Positions 7,442 through 14,515 of a DNA stretch of 30,346 nucleotides are shown here, piece by piece (within the stretch, counting starts at the first letter, position 1; each line of letters opens with the position of its first letter). Source of the DNA: CAZMGD01 sp964565705 (GTDB taxonomy: Bacteria; Actinomycetota; Acidimicrobiia; Acidimicrobiales; Ilumatobacteraceae); contig CAZMGD010000046.1 in NCBI GenBank assembly GCA_964565705.1, positions 1 to 30,346 on the forward strand, written 5' to 3'. The translations under genes and the position numbers were made by a program. The notes under the pieces are model-generated. The model was not told where the DNA came from and searched no databases. It was given only the letters and a program-made list of their open reading frames with translations.

Positions 7442-8832
7442 GAGCGGGTCTCCAGCGCGGCGCGAGCGACCGCACGGTCGTCGAAGCCGACCACGGTGCC
7501 GCCCGTGGTCTGGGTGGTCTCGTGGCCCTTGCCGGCGATCACGACCACGTCGCCGGTGCGTGCCGTGGCGATCGCGGCGGCGATCGCCGACCCGCGGTCG
7601 GGCTCCGTCCTCACGTCGGTGCCGGACGGGATGCCGGCGGCGATGTCGGCGATGATCCCGGCGGGATCCTCGCTGCGCGGGTTGTCCGACGTCAGCACCA
7701 CGAGATCGGCGAGCTGCGCTGCTTCGGCCCCCATCTGCGGGCGCTTGTCCCGGTCTCGGTCACCACCTGCGCCGAACACGACGACGAGGCGACCGATCGT
7801 GGTGCCGCGCGCCGCGCGCAGCACCTCGCGCAGGCTCTCCGGGGTGTGTGCGTAGTCGACGATCACGGCGAAGTCCTGTCCGGCGTCGACCGCCTCGAAG
7901 CGACCGGGGACCGGTCGTGCGCCGGCGAGCCCGGCGGCGATGGTGGCCGGGTCGATGCCGAGCGCGAGCCCTGCGGTGGCTGCAGCCAAGGAGTTCGAGA
8001 CGTTGAAGTCGCCTCCGAGCCCGACGTGCACTCGCACGCCCTGCCAGTCGTACGCGTGTGATGTGGAGGTGATCGTCACGTCGGACAATGCTGCCTGGCT
8101 GAAGCCGATCGTGGGGATCGTGGCCGCGTCGGCGAGCAGGCGTCCGTGCACGTCGTCGAGGTTGACGACCGCGCGCTCGGACAGGTGCGGCGTGAACAGC
8201 CGGGCCTTGGCTGCGAAGTAGCGCTCGGTGCTGCCGTGGAAGTCGAGGTGGTCGCGGCCCAGGTTGGTGAACACGGCGACGGCAAACCGCGTGCCGTCGA
8301 CGCGGTGCAGCGCGAGCGCGTGCGAGGAGACCTCGGTGGCCACGGCGAGGCGGCCGGCGTCGCGCGCCGCCGCCAGGCGGGCCTGGAAATCCGGGGCCTC
8401 GGGCGTCGTGTGCTGGCCGGTCAGCGTCCCGATGACGTCCGCTGGCCAGCCAGCGGCCTCGCAGATCGCGCCGACGAGGTGGGTCGTCGTCGTCTTCCCC
8501 GTGGTTCCGGTGACGCCGATGACGCGCAGCGCCCGCGACGGGTGGCCATGGAAGGCGTCGGCCAGCAGCGCCATGTCGCGCCGGGCGTCCTCGCTGACGA
8601 CCTGCGGGACCGGCAGCGGCAGCGGCCGCTCGACGAGGAGCGCTGACGCACCACGCCCGACGGCTTCAGCGGCGAACTCGTGGCCGTCGCTCGTCGCCCC
8701 GACCAGGCAGCAGAACAGGGCCCCGCTCGTCACCGCGCGCGAGTCGTAGGCCAGCGACGTCACGTCGGTGTCGGCACCGTCGAGCCCCGCGGTGAGGACC
8801 GCATCGTCCACGAGGCGCTGCAGGCTGGTCAC
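7438..8832 (-). CDS. murE: MurE, UDP-MurNAc-tripeptide synthetase, meso-diaminopimelate type
   Basis: MurE adds the third residue of the stem peptide in an ATP-dependent cytoplasmic reaction. The 464-aa product carries the Mur P-loop GTTGKTTT (109-116), TEVSSHALALHRV, NLGRDHLDFHGS, VDYAHTPESL, and the specificity motif DNPR (383-386) followed by SEDP. GKGHETTQ lies near the end. DNPR is typical of enzymes that use meso-diaminopimelate rather than lysine, so the wall is predicted to be A1-gamma type. Start GTG 8832 overlaps the ftsI stop as GTGA. A much longer open frame continues upstream but lies on ftsI in another frame and is not real. It is followed directly by mraY. Confidence 0.95.
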   Translation of the reverse strand: MTSLQRLVDDAVLTAGLDGADTDVTSLAYDSRAVTSGALFCCLVGATSDGHEFAAEAVGRGASALLVERPLPLPVPQVVSEDARRDMALLADAFHGHPSRALRVIGVTGTTGKTTTTHLVGAICEAAGWPADVIGTLTGQHTTPEAPDFQARLAAARDAGRLAVATEVSSHALALHRVDGTRFAVAVFTNLGRDHLDFHGSTERYFAAKARLFTPHLSERAVVNLDDVHGRLLADAATIPTIGFSQAALSDVTITSTSHAYDWQGVRVHVGLGGDFNVSNSLAAATAGLALGIDPATIAAGLAGARPVPGRFEAVDAGQDFAVIVDYAHTPESLREVLRAARGTTIGRLVVVFGAGGDRDRDKRPQMGAEAAQLADLVVLTSDNPRSEDPAGIIADIAAGIPSGTDVRTEPDRGSAIAAAIATARTGDVVVIAGKGHETTQTTGGTVVGFDDRAVARAALETRS

Positions 8833-11012
8833 TGGCCCTCGGCCGCGACCGCCGCCGCCGGCGGCTTGATCTCGAGCTCGCCGATCGTGATCTGCGCCAG
8901 ATCGGCGAACAGCGGTGCCGAGGCGGTGCCGCCGAAGCGGTCGTTGCTCTCGCTGTTGGGCTCGTCGATCGACACCAGGATCGTCACCTGGGGATCCTCC
9001 GCCGGGAACGTGCCGACGAACGTCGCGTAGTACGCCTTCTTGCCCGATGCGTCGGTGTAGGTCTTGTTGCTCTGCGCCTTGTAGCTCGTCCCGGTCTTGC
9101 CGGCGACGGTGACGCCGGCGACCTTGGCCCGCGTCGCCGTGCCGTAGTCCACGACGTTGCGCATCATCAGGTTCATCTGCTCGGCCGCGGCCGGGCTGAT
9201 CACGGTGTGCGACTCCGACGCTGGCGTCGGCTCCATCACTCCCTGGTCGTTGATGATCCCCTTGACCAGCTTCGGCGCCACGTACACCCCGCCGTTGGCG
9301 ATCGTGTTGACGGCGGCGATCATCTGCGTCGACGTCGCGGTGAACCCGTACCCATACGAGGGGGTCAGCTTCTCGCTCCCCTGCCACTCCGTGGACGGCT
9401 TCAGCTTGCCGGTCGACTCGTCGGGGAACCCGAGGCCGGTCGCCGCGCCCAGGCCGAACAGGCGCATGTACTGCTCCTGCTTCGCCGGCCCGAGCAGATC
9501 GGACAGCATCGTCGTACCGATGTTGCTCGAGTGGACGAGGATGTCGTTGACGGTCATCGGGATCGTGCCGTGCGACTCGGCGTCACGGATGACGTAGTCC
9601 TTGTTGTTCCAGTGGTCGAGGATCCGGCTGCCCGGCACCATGAACGACGAGTCGGGCGTCACGAGGCCCTCGTTGATCGCGGCCGACGCGGTGAACACCT
9701 TGGCGACGGAGCCGGGCTCGTGGGCGTTGACCTCGGCGAGGTTGGCCGACGTCGTGCGGGCCACCCCGTCGTCGCCCGTGGTCACGTTGGCCAGGGCGTA
9801 GATCTCGCCGGTGTGGACGTCCATGATGATCGCGGTGCCGCCGGCGGCCTGCAGCTCCTGGACCCGCTGCACGAGCGCCTGCTCGGTCTGGTACTGGATC
9901 GACCGGTCGATCGTCAGCACGAGGTCCTCGCCCGGCTCGGGCTTCTTCACCACCTCCGAACCGCCCGGCAAGGAGCGACCCGCGCTGTCGCGCTCGGTCA
10001 CCGACTCGCCGTCGACGCCTTGGAGGATGTCCTCGTACTGCAGCTCGAGGCCCGTCGAGCCCTCTCCGAAGTCGTTCGTGGTCCCGATCACGCTGGCGGC
10101 GAGGTCGCCGGCGGTCACCACGCGCGCCGGTTCCGAGAGGGCCCCGATCCCGTCGAGGTGGAGGTCGATCACGGCCTTCGCCGTCGCATCATCGAGTAGG
10201 CGGGCGACGTAGACGAAGCTCTTCGTGGACGCACCGAGCTGCCCGGCGAGCTTCGCCTGCTTCTCCTCGTCGAAGCCGAGGATGCGCGCCAGCACGGCCG
10301 CCGTGCCGACGGCGTCGCCGACCGCGCGAGGATCCGCATAGATCGACGTGCGTGGCACCGACATCGCCAGCTCGGTGCCGTCGCGATCGAAGATGACGCC
10401 GCGGTCGGCGCGCAGCACGTTCGTGCGCTCACGCTGCGAGGCGCCAGCGCTCTGGTAGGCCTTGGCCTCGGTCGTCTGCAGGAGCGCGACCCGCCCGAGC
10501 ACGACGACGAGCAGCGCGGCGACGACGCCGAACACGACGCGCAACCGGCGCTTGGGGATGCCCTCGCGGAAGCGACCCGGGTTGTAGTCGGCTCGTGAGT
10601 TCGTGCGCGTGGCCACCTTGCGGCGCGGCGGCTTCGCCGCTGCCCGCGCCTCGCGCGCCGCAGCGGTCGCCCGCCGCGACAGCTCGCGCCGCGCGGCGCG
10701 CTCTGCTCGCGCCTGTGCCTTGGCGGCCGCGCTGGGCGCCCGCCGATCGGGGCGCACGGGCGACCGCGGGTCCTCGCGCGGGCCCGTTCGCCGAGCCGTG
10801 GGACGTCCCTGACGTCCCTGACGTCCCTGACGTCCGTGACGTCGCGGCGCTGCCGCGCTCGAACCTGCGGTCGAATCCTGCCCAGAACGGGCGCGATTCG
10901 ACCGCAGGTTCGAGGGAGTAGAGGGGGTGGAGGAGGTAGAGGGGGTGGCGGGCTTGCCGGGTTCACCGTGGGTGCGGTAGCGCCGCGGTGCGCCGTCGCG
11001 CGGGCGGGTCAC
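8829..11012 (-). CDS. ftsI: FtsI / PBP3-type class B penicillin-binding protein with long basic N-terminus
   Basis: FtsI is the septal D,D-transpeptidase anchored in the membrane that cross-links peptidoglycan with FtsW. The 727-aa product has a cytoplasmic tail of about 155 residues, very rich in Arg, Ala, Ser and Pro. One transmembrane helix follows (about 157-179), then a PBP dimer domain (RADRGVIFDRDGTELA) and a transpeptidase domain with SVAK (catalytic Ser435, Lys438), SSN (in HSSNIG) and KTGTS. No PASTA domains follow. Start GTG 11012 overlaps the ftsL-like stop as GTGA. Within the tail, DNA at 10858-10914 is a 57-bp palindrome encoding residues 34-52 in frame, flanked by short tandem repeats (RQGRQGRQG and STPSTSSTPSTP). 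These look like late insertions into a disordered region. Confidence 0.95.
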   Translation of the reverse strand: MTRPRDGAPRRYRTHGEPGKPATPSTSSTPSTPSNLRSNRARSGQDSTAGSSAAAPRRHGRQGRQGRQGRPTARRTGPREDPRSPVRPDRRAPSAAAKAQARAERAARRELSRRATAAAREARAAAKPPRRKVATRTNSRADYNPGRFREGIPKRRLRVVFGVVAALLVVVLGRVALLQTTEAKAYQSAGASQRERTNVLRADRGVIFDRDGTELAMSVPRTSIYADPRAVGDAVGTAAVLARILGFDEEKQAKLAGQLGASTKSFVYVARLLDDATAKAVIDLHLDGIGALSEPARVVTAGDLAASVIGTTNDFGEGSTGLELQYEDILQGVDGESVTERDSAGRSLPGGSEVVKKPEPGEDLVLTIDRSIQYQTEQALVQRVQELQAAGGTAIIMDVHTGEIYALANVTTGDDGVARTTSANLAEVNAHEPGSVAKVFTASAAINEGLVTPDSSFMVPGSRILDHWNNKDYVIRDAESHGTIPMTVNDILVHSSNIGTTMLSDLLGPAKQEQYMRLFGLGAATGLGFPDESTGKLKPSTEWQGSEKLTPSYGYGFTATSTQMIAAVNTIANGGVYVAPKLVKGIINDQGVMEPTPASESHTVISPAAAEQMNLMMRNVVDYGTATRAKVAGVTVAGKTGTSYKAQSNKTYTDASGKKAYYATFVGTFPAEDPQVTILVSIDEPNSESNDRFGGTASAPLFADLAQITIGELEIKPPAAAVAAEGQ
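10802..10837. repeat. Tandem 9-bp repeat within ftsI
   Basis: Four consecutive copies of GACGTCCCT (the last reads GACGTCCGT) lie in the part of ftsI coding for the basic cytoplasmic tail. Because the unit is three codons long it keeps frame and gives the RQG triplets at about residues 61-69. It may vary in copy number between strains. Confidence 0.85.
10858..10914. repeat. 57-bp palindromic element inside ftsI
   Basis: Perfect 20-bp arms (left 10858-10877, right 10895-10914, beginning CTCGAACCTGCGG on the left) surround a 17-base centre. The centre itself contains a smaller GCCC/GGGC hairpin. The whole is 19 codons, so it sits in frame within ftsI and encodes residues 34-52 of a disordered tail. 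Both strands translate to the same SNLRSN string because of the symmetry. This resembles a dispersed palindromic repeat of the REP or protein-embedded type, but only one copy is visible here, so mobility is inference. Confidence 0.85.
10918..10948. repeat. Direct repeat of GTAGAGGGGGTGG within ftsI
   Basis: Two copies of the 13-mer (10918-10930 and 10936-10948, 18-bp period) directly adjoin the palindromic element and encode the Ser/Thr/Pro repeat near residue 25 of FtsI. It is low-complexity coding DNA prone to slippage. Confidence 0.7.
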
Positions 11013-11488
11013 GGCGTGCCGTCCACGCCGCGCTTGACCGTGCCGTAGGCGTCGAGGGGGTCGGGTGCCGGGAGCGCCCGGTCGCCGGCGAGGTCCGCGG
11101 TCGCCACCTCGACCATCGCCACCGCTGCCGGGTCGACCGGCACGAACTCGACCGGACCCGCCGGTTGCATGCCGAGCGCCTTCGCTTCGGTCGTCAGGCG
11201 TTCGGGCGACCGCAGGGTCGCGCTCTGCAGGCGGAGCTGGTCGTACAGCCCGCGCTGCTCGGCGATCTGATCCTCGGTCCGGTCGATCTGGAGCTGCTTC
11301 TCGGCCAGCTTCGTCTGGAAGGCCGTCACAGCGAACATCACGGCGAACAGGGCGATGCCGAGCAGCACGCCGAAGCGCATCGCTCGCCGGCTGTCGCCGA
11401 CCACCTGCAGGCGTCGCGGCGTCGGTCTCCCCTCGGGGACCGGGCGCGCAGCGCGCACTGCGCTGCGCTGGCTCAGTGCCGTCGCCAT
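11009..11488 (-). CDS. ftsL: FtsL-like septum protein (one membrane helix plus coiled coil)
   Basis: The 159-aa product has the architecture of FtsL/FtsB/DivIC proteins. It has a basic cytoplasmic N-terminus (1-36), one transmembrane helix (about 38-57) and then a heptad-rich coiled coil (KLAEKQLQIDRTEDQIAEQ, about 60-95). A short extracytoplasmic tail rich in Asp, Pro and Val follows. Such proteins bridge FtsQ and FtsI/FtsW in the divisome. Sequence conservation in this family is low, so the call rests on topology and on position between rsmH and ftsI, the standard place for ftsL. ATG 11488 follows the rsmH stop by a single base. The early coding region contains a perfect 9-bp hairpin (11446-11468). 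Confidence 0.85.
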   Translation of the reverse strand: MATALSQRSAVRAARPVPEGRPTPRRLQVVGDSRRAMRFGVLLGIALFAVMFAVTAFQTKLAEKQLQIDRTEDQIAEQRGLYDQLRLQSATLRSPERLTTEAKALGMQPAGPVEFVPVDPAAVAMVEVATADLAGDRALPAPDPLDAYGTVKRGVDGTP

Positions 11489-11489
11489 G

Positions 11490-12431
11490 TCACATGCCGC
11501 CCATCAGCTCGGAGATCCGTTGCGCGACCCGCAGGCGCGCCGATCGGGCGCGCGGGTTGCGCACCTGCTCCTCGTCCGACGCCGTGACCGCCTTGAGCAG
11601 CCGTACCGTCCGCACCGCACCGCACACGCAGGGCAGGCCAGGCGGGCAGGTGCAGCCGCCGGTCGCGGCGAGGCGGAAGCGCTCCTTGACGATGCGGTCC
11701 TCACCCGAGTGGTAGCTGAGCACGCCCACCCGGCCACCGGGCACCGTCGCATCGATCGCCGCGTCGAGCGCCTCGGGCAACACGTCGAGCTCGCCGTTGA
11801 CCTCGATGCGGATCGCCTGGAAGGTTCGGCGAGCGGGGTGACCACCCCGGCGGCGGGCGGGCGCCGGGATCGCCTCGGCGATGACCTCGGCCAGTTCGGC
11901 GGTCGACTCGATCGGCCGGGCAGCGATGATCGCCTTGGCGATGCGGCGGGCGAAGCGCTCGTCGGCATGGTCGCGCAGGATCCGGGCGAGGTCGGCCTCG
12001 CTGTAGCCGTTCACCACGTCCGATCCCGACCAGCCCTGGTCGGGATCCATCCGCATGTCGATCGGTCCGTCGTTGCGGTACGAGAAGCCGCGTTCGGCGA
12101 CGTCGAACTGGTGGGAGGACACGCCGAGGTCGAACAGAGCCCCCGACAGGCTGGCCGTGCCGGCCGCGGCCATCGCGCCGGCCACGTCGTCGAAGCGCTG
12201 GCGACGCAGCACGACCCGCTCCCCGAACTCGGCCAGCGTGTCGCCCGCCGCCCGCAGGGCCTCGGGGTCGCGGTCACCGCCGATGATCCGCACCTGCTCG
12301 TGGGCGGCGAGCAGCGCTGCGGCATGCCCGCCGCCGCCGACCGTCCCGTCGAACACCCAACCCGCAGGTACCGGCTCGAACGCCCGCACGACCTCATCGC
12401 GCATCACCGGCTCGTGCTCGAAGCCGGTCAC
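11490..12431 (-). CDS. rsmH: RsmH (MraW), 16S rRNA C1402 N4-methyltransferase
   Basis: RsmH is the S-adenosylmethionine-dependent methyltransferase that modifies cytosine 1402 (E. coli numbering) in 16S rRNA near the decoding centre. It is almost always second in the dcw cluster. The 313-aa product shows HEPVM near the start, the SAM loop FDGTVGGGGHA (28-38), GDRDPEAL and FDLGVSSHQFD. Further on come RGFSYRNDGPIDMRMD, HPARRTFQAIRIEVNGEL and VLSYHSGEDRIVK. A C-terminal cysteine cluster (CTCPPGLPCVC) follows. Start GTG 12431 overlaps the mraZ stop as GTGA. The frame is open further upstream, but that part lies on mraZ and is not used. Confidence 0.96.
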   Translation of the reverse strand: MTGFEHEPVMRDEVVRAFEPVPAGWVFDGTVGGGGHAAALLAAHEQVRIIGGDRDPEALRAAGDTLAEFGERVVLRRQRFDDVAGAMAAAGTASLSGALFDLGVSSHQFDVAERGFSYRNDGPIDMRMDPDQGWSGSDVVNGYSEADLARILRDHADERFARRIAKAIIAARPIESTAELAEVIAEAIPAPARRRGGHPARRTFQAIRIEVNGELDVLPEALDAAIDATVPGGRVGVLSYHSGEDRIVKERFRLAATGGCTCPPGLPCVCGAVRTVRLLKAVTASDEEQVRNPRARSARLRVAQRISELMGGM

Positions 12432-12856
12432 GACCGCACCCCGGGCCCGGCGATGCGCTCCTGGCCTGCGCTGGTGACCGCCTCGAACGTGGTCGGCTCC
12501 CAGATCTCGAGCTTGGTGAACGCGCCGGCGATCACGACCCGGGTGTTGAGCTCCAACCCGGCGTAGCGGCGGAGGCGCTCGTCGAGCAGGATCCGACCCT
12601 GGCGGTCGACATCGACCTCGACCATGCTCGCGGCCATCGCTCGCAGCTCCTCCTCGGACCGCTCGCCACGCTCGACGGCGGCGATCATGTCGCCAACCAC
12701 CTGACGGGACTCGGCCGCGGTCAGCACGGCGACGCAGTGACGGCTGCCCATGACGCAGAAGCAGCTCGGCTCGAACCTCGGTCGATACGCCGCCGGCAAC
12801 GCCAACCGACCCTTGGGGTCGAGCTGACGCTCGTGCGTCCCGACGAAGTACTCCAC
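12428..12856 (-). CDS. mraZ: MraZ, transcriptional regulator of the dcw cluster
   Basis: MraZ is a ring-forming DNA-binding protein with two AbrB/SpoVT-like (SwapIn) domains that represses its own operon by binding TGGG-type direct repeats. The 142-aa product begins YFVGTHERQLDPKGRLALPA, the conserved MraZ opening. The second domain reads VDVDRQGRILLDERLRRYAGL, and EIWEPTTFE lies near the end. I chose GTG 12856 because it puts the family motif at the N-terminus and AGGAG lies four bases upstream; the in-frame ATG further upstream lies in operator DNA. It is the first gene of the cluster, with an operator array at 12913-12984. Confidence 0.95.
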   Translation of the reverse strand: MEYFVGTHERQLDPKGRLALPAAYRPRFEPSCFCVMGSRHCVAVLTAAESRQVVGDMIAAVERGERSEEELRAMAASMVEVDVDRQGRILLDERLRRYAGLELNTRVVIAGAFTKLEIWEPTTFEAVTSAGQERIAGPGVRS

Positions 12857-12912
12857 ACCGCTCCTGCCTGTGCTGCCTGCCTGCTGCCTGGGACCGGCGC
12901 GACTGCCTCCCG

Positions 12913-12984
12913 TCGGCCCCACTTCTCCCCACTTTGCCCGCCACAGGCCCCCACTGTCAACCATTTCGCGCCACCTCGCGCCAC
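12913..12984 (-). promoter_or_regulatory. MraZ operator array in front of the dcw cluster
   Basis: Read on the minus strand, seven units follow each other: GTGGCGCGAG, GTGGCGCGAA, ATGGTTGACA, GTGGGGGCCT, GTGGCGGGCAAA, GTGGGGAGAA and GTGGGGCCGA. The phase is 10 bp except for one 12-bp unit. MraZ proteins are known to bind TGGG-type repeats separated by about 5 bases, so this is the expected autoregulatory operator. A TTGACA (12955-12960) within unit three could be a -35 box; no convincing -10 is seen downstream of it. The final units match GTGGGG repeats common before actinobacterial mraZ. Confidence 0.85.
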
Positions 12985-13057
12985 ACGACCCCCCTCCTCC
13001 CCCGCGGTCGACCAGGGAAGATGGGCGCGGATGGCGGGGGTGGGGAGGAGTGGCGCG

Positions 13058-13702
13058 TCAGGCAGTGATCGCGGCGGCGAACGCCTCGATCAGCCCGCGC
13101 GCCTCGATCGGCGCGACGGCACCGAGCTCTGAGACGGGCGGCCGCGCGCTGAGCAGCGCGCTGATCCGTGCCGGCTCCCAACGCATCGGCACGGCGCACT
13201 GGAAGCGCGCCATGCCCCGGGTGCGCCGCTGGCTGATGCCCACGACCTTGGCGCCGGAACCGTCGACCACCTCACCCGGGCCGAGGCCGGCGAAGCACAC
13301 GAGCGCTGACCATCGGGTGCGCACCATCGCCCCGCGATGGGTGGTGCAGCCGTGCACGCCGACCGCATCGAGCGCAGCGCACCAGGCATCACCGAGCCAC
13401 CACGCCGCCCGGCCGACGTCGTCGTGCCACAGCGGGTCGCCACGCGGCACCAGCACGTCCACCCATGTGCACTCCTCGGGTCCGACCAGCACGGCACCGC
13501 CGCCACTGCGTCGCCGGACCACCGCGACACCGGCCGCGGCGCAGCGCTCCTGGTCGGCGTCGGTGACGGGCTGGGTCGATCCGAGCACGAGCGCCGGCTC
13601 GACCGCGTCGAGCAACCACAGGTGACGGCCGGCGTCGGGGAGGTCGAGTGCGTGCAGCTCAGCCGCTGGAGCGCGCCACGTCGCCCGCCGCCAGCGCTCC
13701 AT
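13058..13702 (-). CDS. Lipoate-protein ligase / octanoyltransferase family protein (short form)
   Basis: The 214-aa product belongs to the BPL/LplA/LipB fold. The signature RRRSGGGAVLV (about 63-73) forms the lipoate/octanoate-adenylate pocket, and GAKVVGISQRR (about 151-161) contains the lysine (K152) used for acyl transfer or adenylate binding. It lacks the C-terminal accessory domain of full-length LplA, so it could be a LipM/LipL-type transferase or a short ligase; sequence alone does not decide. Such enzymes attach the lipoyl group to E2 and GcvH proteins. ATG 13702 is nine bases after the HNH gene stop, which suggests a three-gene unit with 14475-13712. It lies upstream of mraZ with about 200 bases between. 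Confidence 0.75.
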   Translation of the reverse strand: MERWRRATWRAPAAELHALDLPDAGRHLWLLDAVEPALVLGSTQPVTDADQERCAAAGVAVVRRRSGGGAVLVGPEECTWVDVLVPRGDPLWHDDVGRAAWWLGDAWCAALDAVGVHGCTTHRGAMVRTRWSALVCFAGLGPGEVVDGSGAKVVGISQRRTRGMARFQCAVPMRWEPARISALLSARPPVSELGAVAPIEARGLIEAFAAAITA

Positions 13703-13711
13703 CAGTGAGCG

Positions 13712-14209
13712 TCAGCTCGCCTCGGCGAGATACGGCTTCCAGGCGTCGGGCACTCGCGCGACCGCGACGGTCACCCATGCCTGCTCGCGTGGCGCGCGCG
13801 GTGAGCTGGCGAGCCGCATGCCCGCCTCGTCGGGTGTCCGGTCGCGCTTGCTCGCGTTGCACGGGCTGCACGCGGCCACCACGTTCTCCCACACGTGGGC
13901 GCCGCCTCGCGACCGTGGGTGCACGTGGTCGATCGAGTCGGCCGGCGCCCCGCAGTACTGGCAGCGGCCGTGGTCCCGAGCGAACACGCCGCGCCGCGAG
14001 AGCGAGGTACGGCGGTGGTAGGGCACCTTCACCATGTAGCGGAGCCTGATGACGAGCGGCGTCGGAACGCTCAGCAACTCCGATCGCATGAGCTGCGCAT
14101 CGTGTTCGATGGTCTCGGCCTTGTCGGCGAGCACCAGGCACACCGCCCGCCGGGACGGCACGATGCTGAGCGGCTCGTAGCTGGCGTTCAGGACGAGCGC
14201 GGTCTGCAT
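13712..14209 (-). CDS. HNH endonuclease family protein
   Basis: The 165-aa product starts MQTALVLNASYEPLSIVPSR, typical of a widespread chromosomal HNH family of unknown role. Two zinc-binding CxxC pairs (CQYC at 83-86 and CSPC at 114-117) frame the catalytic DHVHPRSRGG (94-103) and an asparagine at 109, so the HNH/zinc-ribbon core appears complete. It is not linked to an intron, restriction system or prophage here. The start at ATG 14209 has GAGGG seven bases upstream and follows the previous gene stop by two bases; an earlier in-frame start (MAGGEG) overlaps that gene. A housekeeping nuclease is likely, but no substrate can be inferred. Confidence 0.88.
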   Translation of the reverse strand: MQTALVLNASYEPLSIVPSRRAVCLVLADKAETIEHDAQLMRSELLSVPTPLVIRLRYMVKVPYHRRTSLSRRGVFARDHGRCQYCGAPADSIDHVHPRSRGGAHVWENVVAACSPCNASKRDRTPDEAGMRLASSPRAPREQAWVTVAVARVPDAWKPYLAEAS

Positions 14210-14211
14210 GA

Positions 14212-14475
14212 TCAGGCCCTCGCCGCCCGCCATTGGCGCGCCCAGGTGAGGTAGGCGACCACGTCGTCGGCGTCGGGCAGGTGGCCCGCGTCGCCGTACT
14301 GCGCGACCGCCCGCAGCGCCAGGTACTCACGGTCCGGCACCGGGAGGAACGGACGTCGGTGCCACCATCCGGCCGGGGCCAGCGCGCGCGCCTGACGCAG
14401 AGCGGTCGGCCAGAGGGTGGGTCGGCGTGCGATCGCGCTCACCACCCGGCCTGCGCTGCGTATCGGCACCGGCAC
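14212..14475 (-). CDS. Small protein of unknown function upstream of the HNH gene
   Basis: An 87-aa product with no domain I can name. The N-terminus is basic (RSAGRVVSAIARRP), and the C-terminal half contains WWHRRPFLPVPDREYLALRA, then QYGDAG and DVVAYLTWARQWR. The Trp/Pro-rich segment has the look of a conserved actinobacterial small protein, but I cannot name a family from sequence alone. No signal peptide or membrane helix is apparent. GTG 14475 is preceded by TATCGT at a 7-base distance, consistent with a leaderless transcript. The stop lies two bases before the HNH start, so the two are probably cotranscribed. Confidence 0.65.
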   Translation of the reverse strand: MPVPIRSAGRVVSAIARRPTLWPTALRQARALAPAGWWHRRPFLPVPDREYLALRAVAQYGDAGHLPDADDVVAYLTWARQWRAARA

Positions 14476-14482
14476 GGCGGCA

Positions 14483-14488
14483 ACGATA
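14483..14488 (-). promoter_or_regulatory. Candidate -10 box TATCGT of a leaderless transcript
   Basis: On the minus strand TATCGT is followed by seven bases and then the GTG start at 14475. A TANNNT box at this distance places the transcription start at the start codon. No clear -35 is visible. Confidence 0.5.
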
Positions 14489-14515
14489 CGCGCCAGCGGG
14501 CCCGGCGAGACGTGT

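Noticed and set aside
256..7855. Very long plus-strand open frames across the dcw cluster, including one of more than 1100 codons
   Set aside because: They lie antisense to recognisable mur and fts genes, have low-complexity Arg/His/Asp/Gly-rich translations, and show no domain. Such shadow frames are expected in very GC-rich DNA.
11446..11468. 9-bp perfect hairpin in the 5' coding part of the ftsL-like gene
   Set aside because: GCGCAGCGC / GCGCTGCGC with a five-base loop is real, but short perfect GC stems are common by chance in Ala/Arg-rich coding DNA here (another lies at 13144-13161). No further support for a function.
12857..12964. MraZ start at the upstream in-frame ATG (12964)
   Set aside because: The added residues are encoded by the operator repeats and do not resemble MraZ; GTG 12856 has a good AGGAG and begins the conserved motif.
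13712..14209. HNH gene as a sign of a mobile element or homing intron
   Set aside because: It is a standard chromosomal HNH family with normal base composition, without inverted repeats, integrase, intron folding or interrupted host gene nearby.
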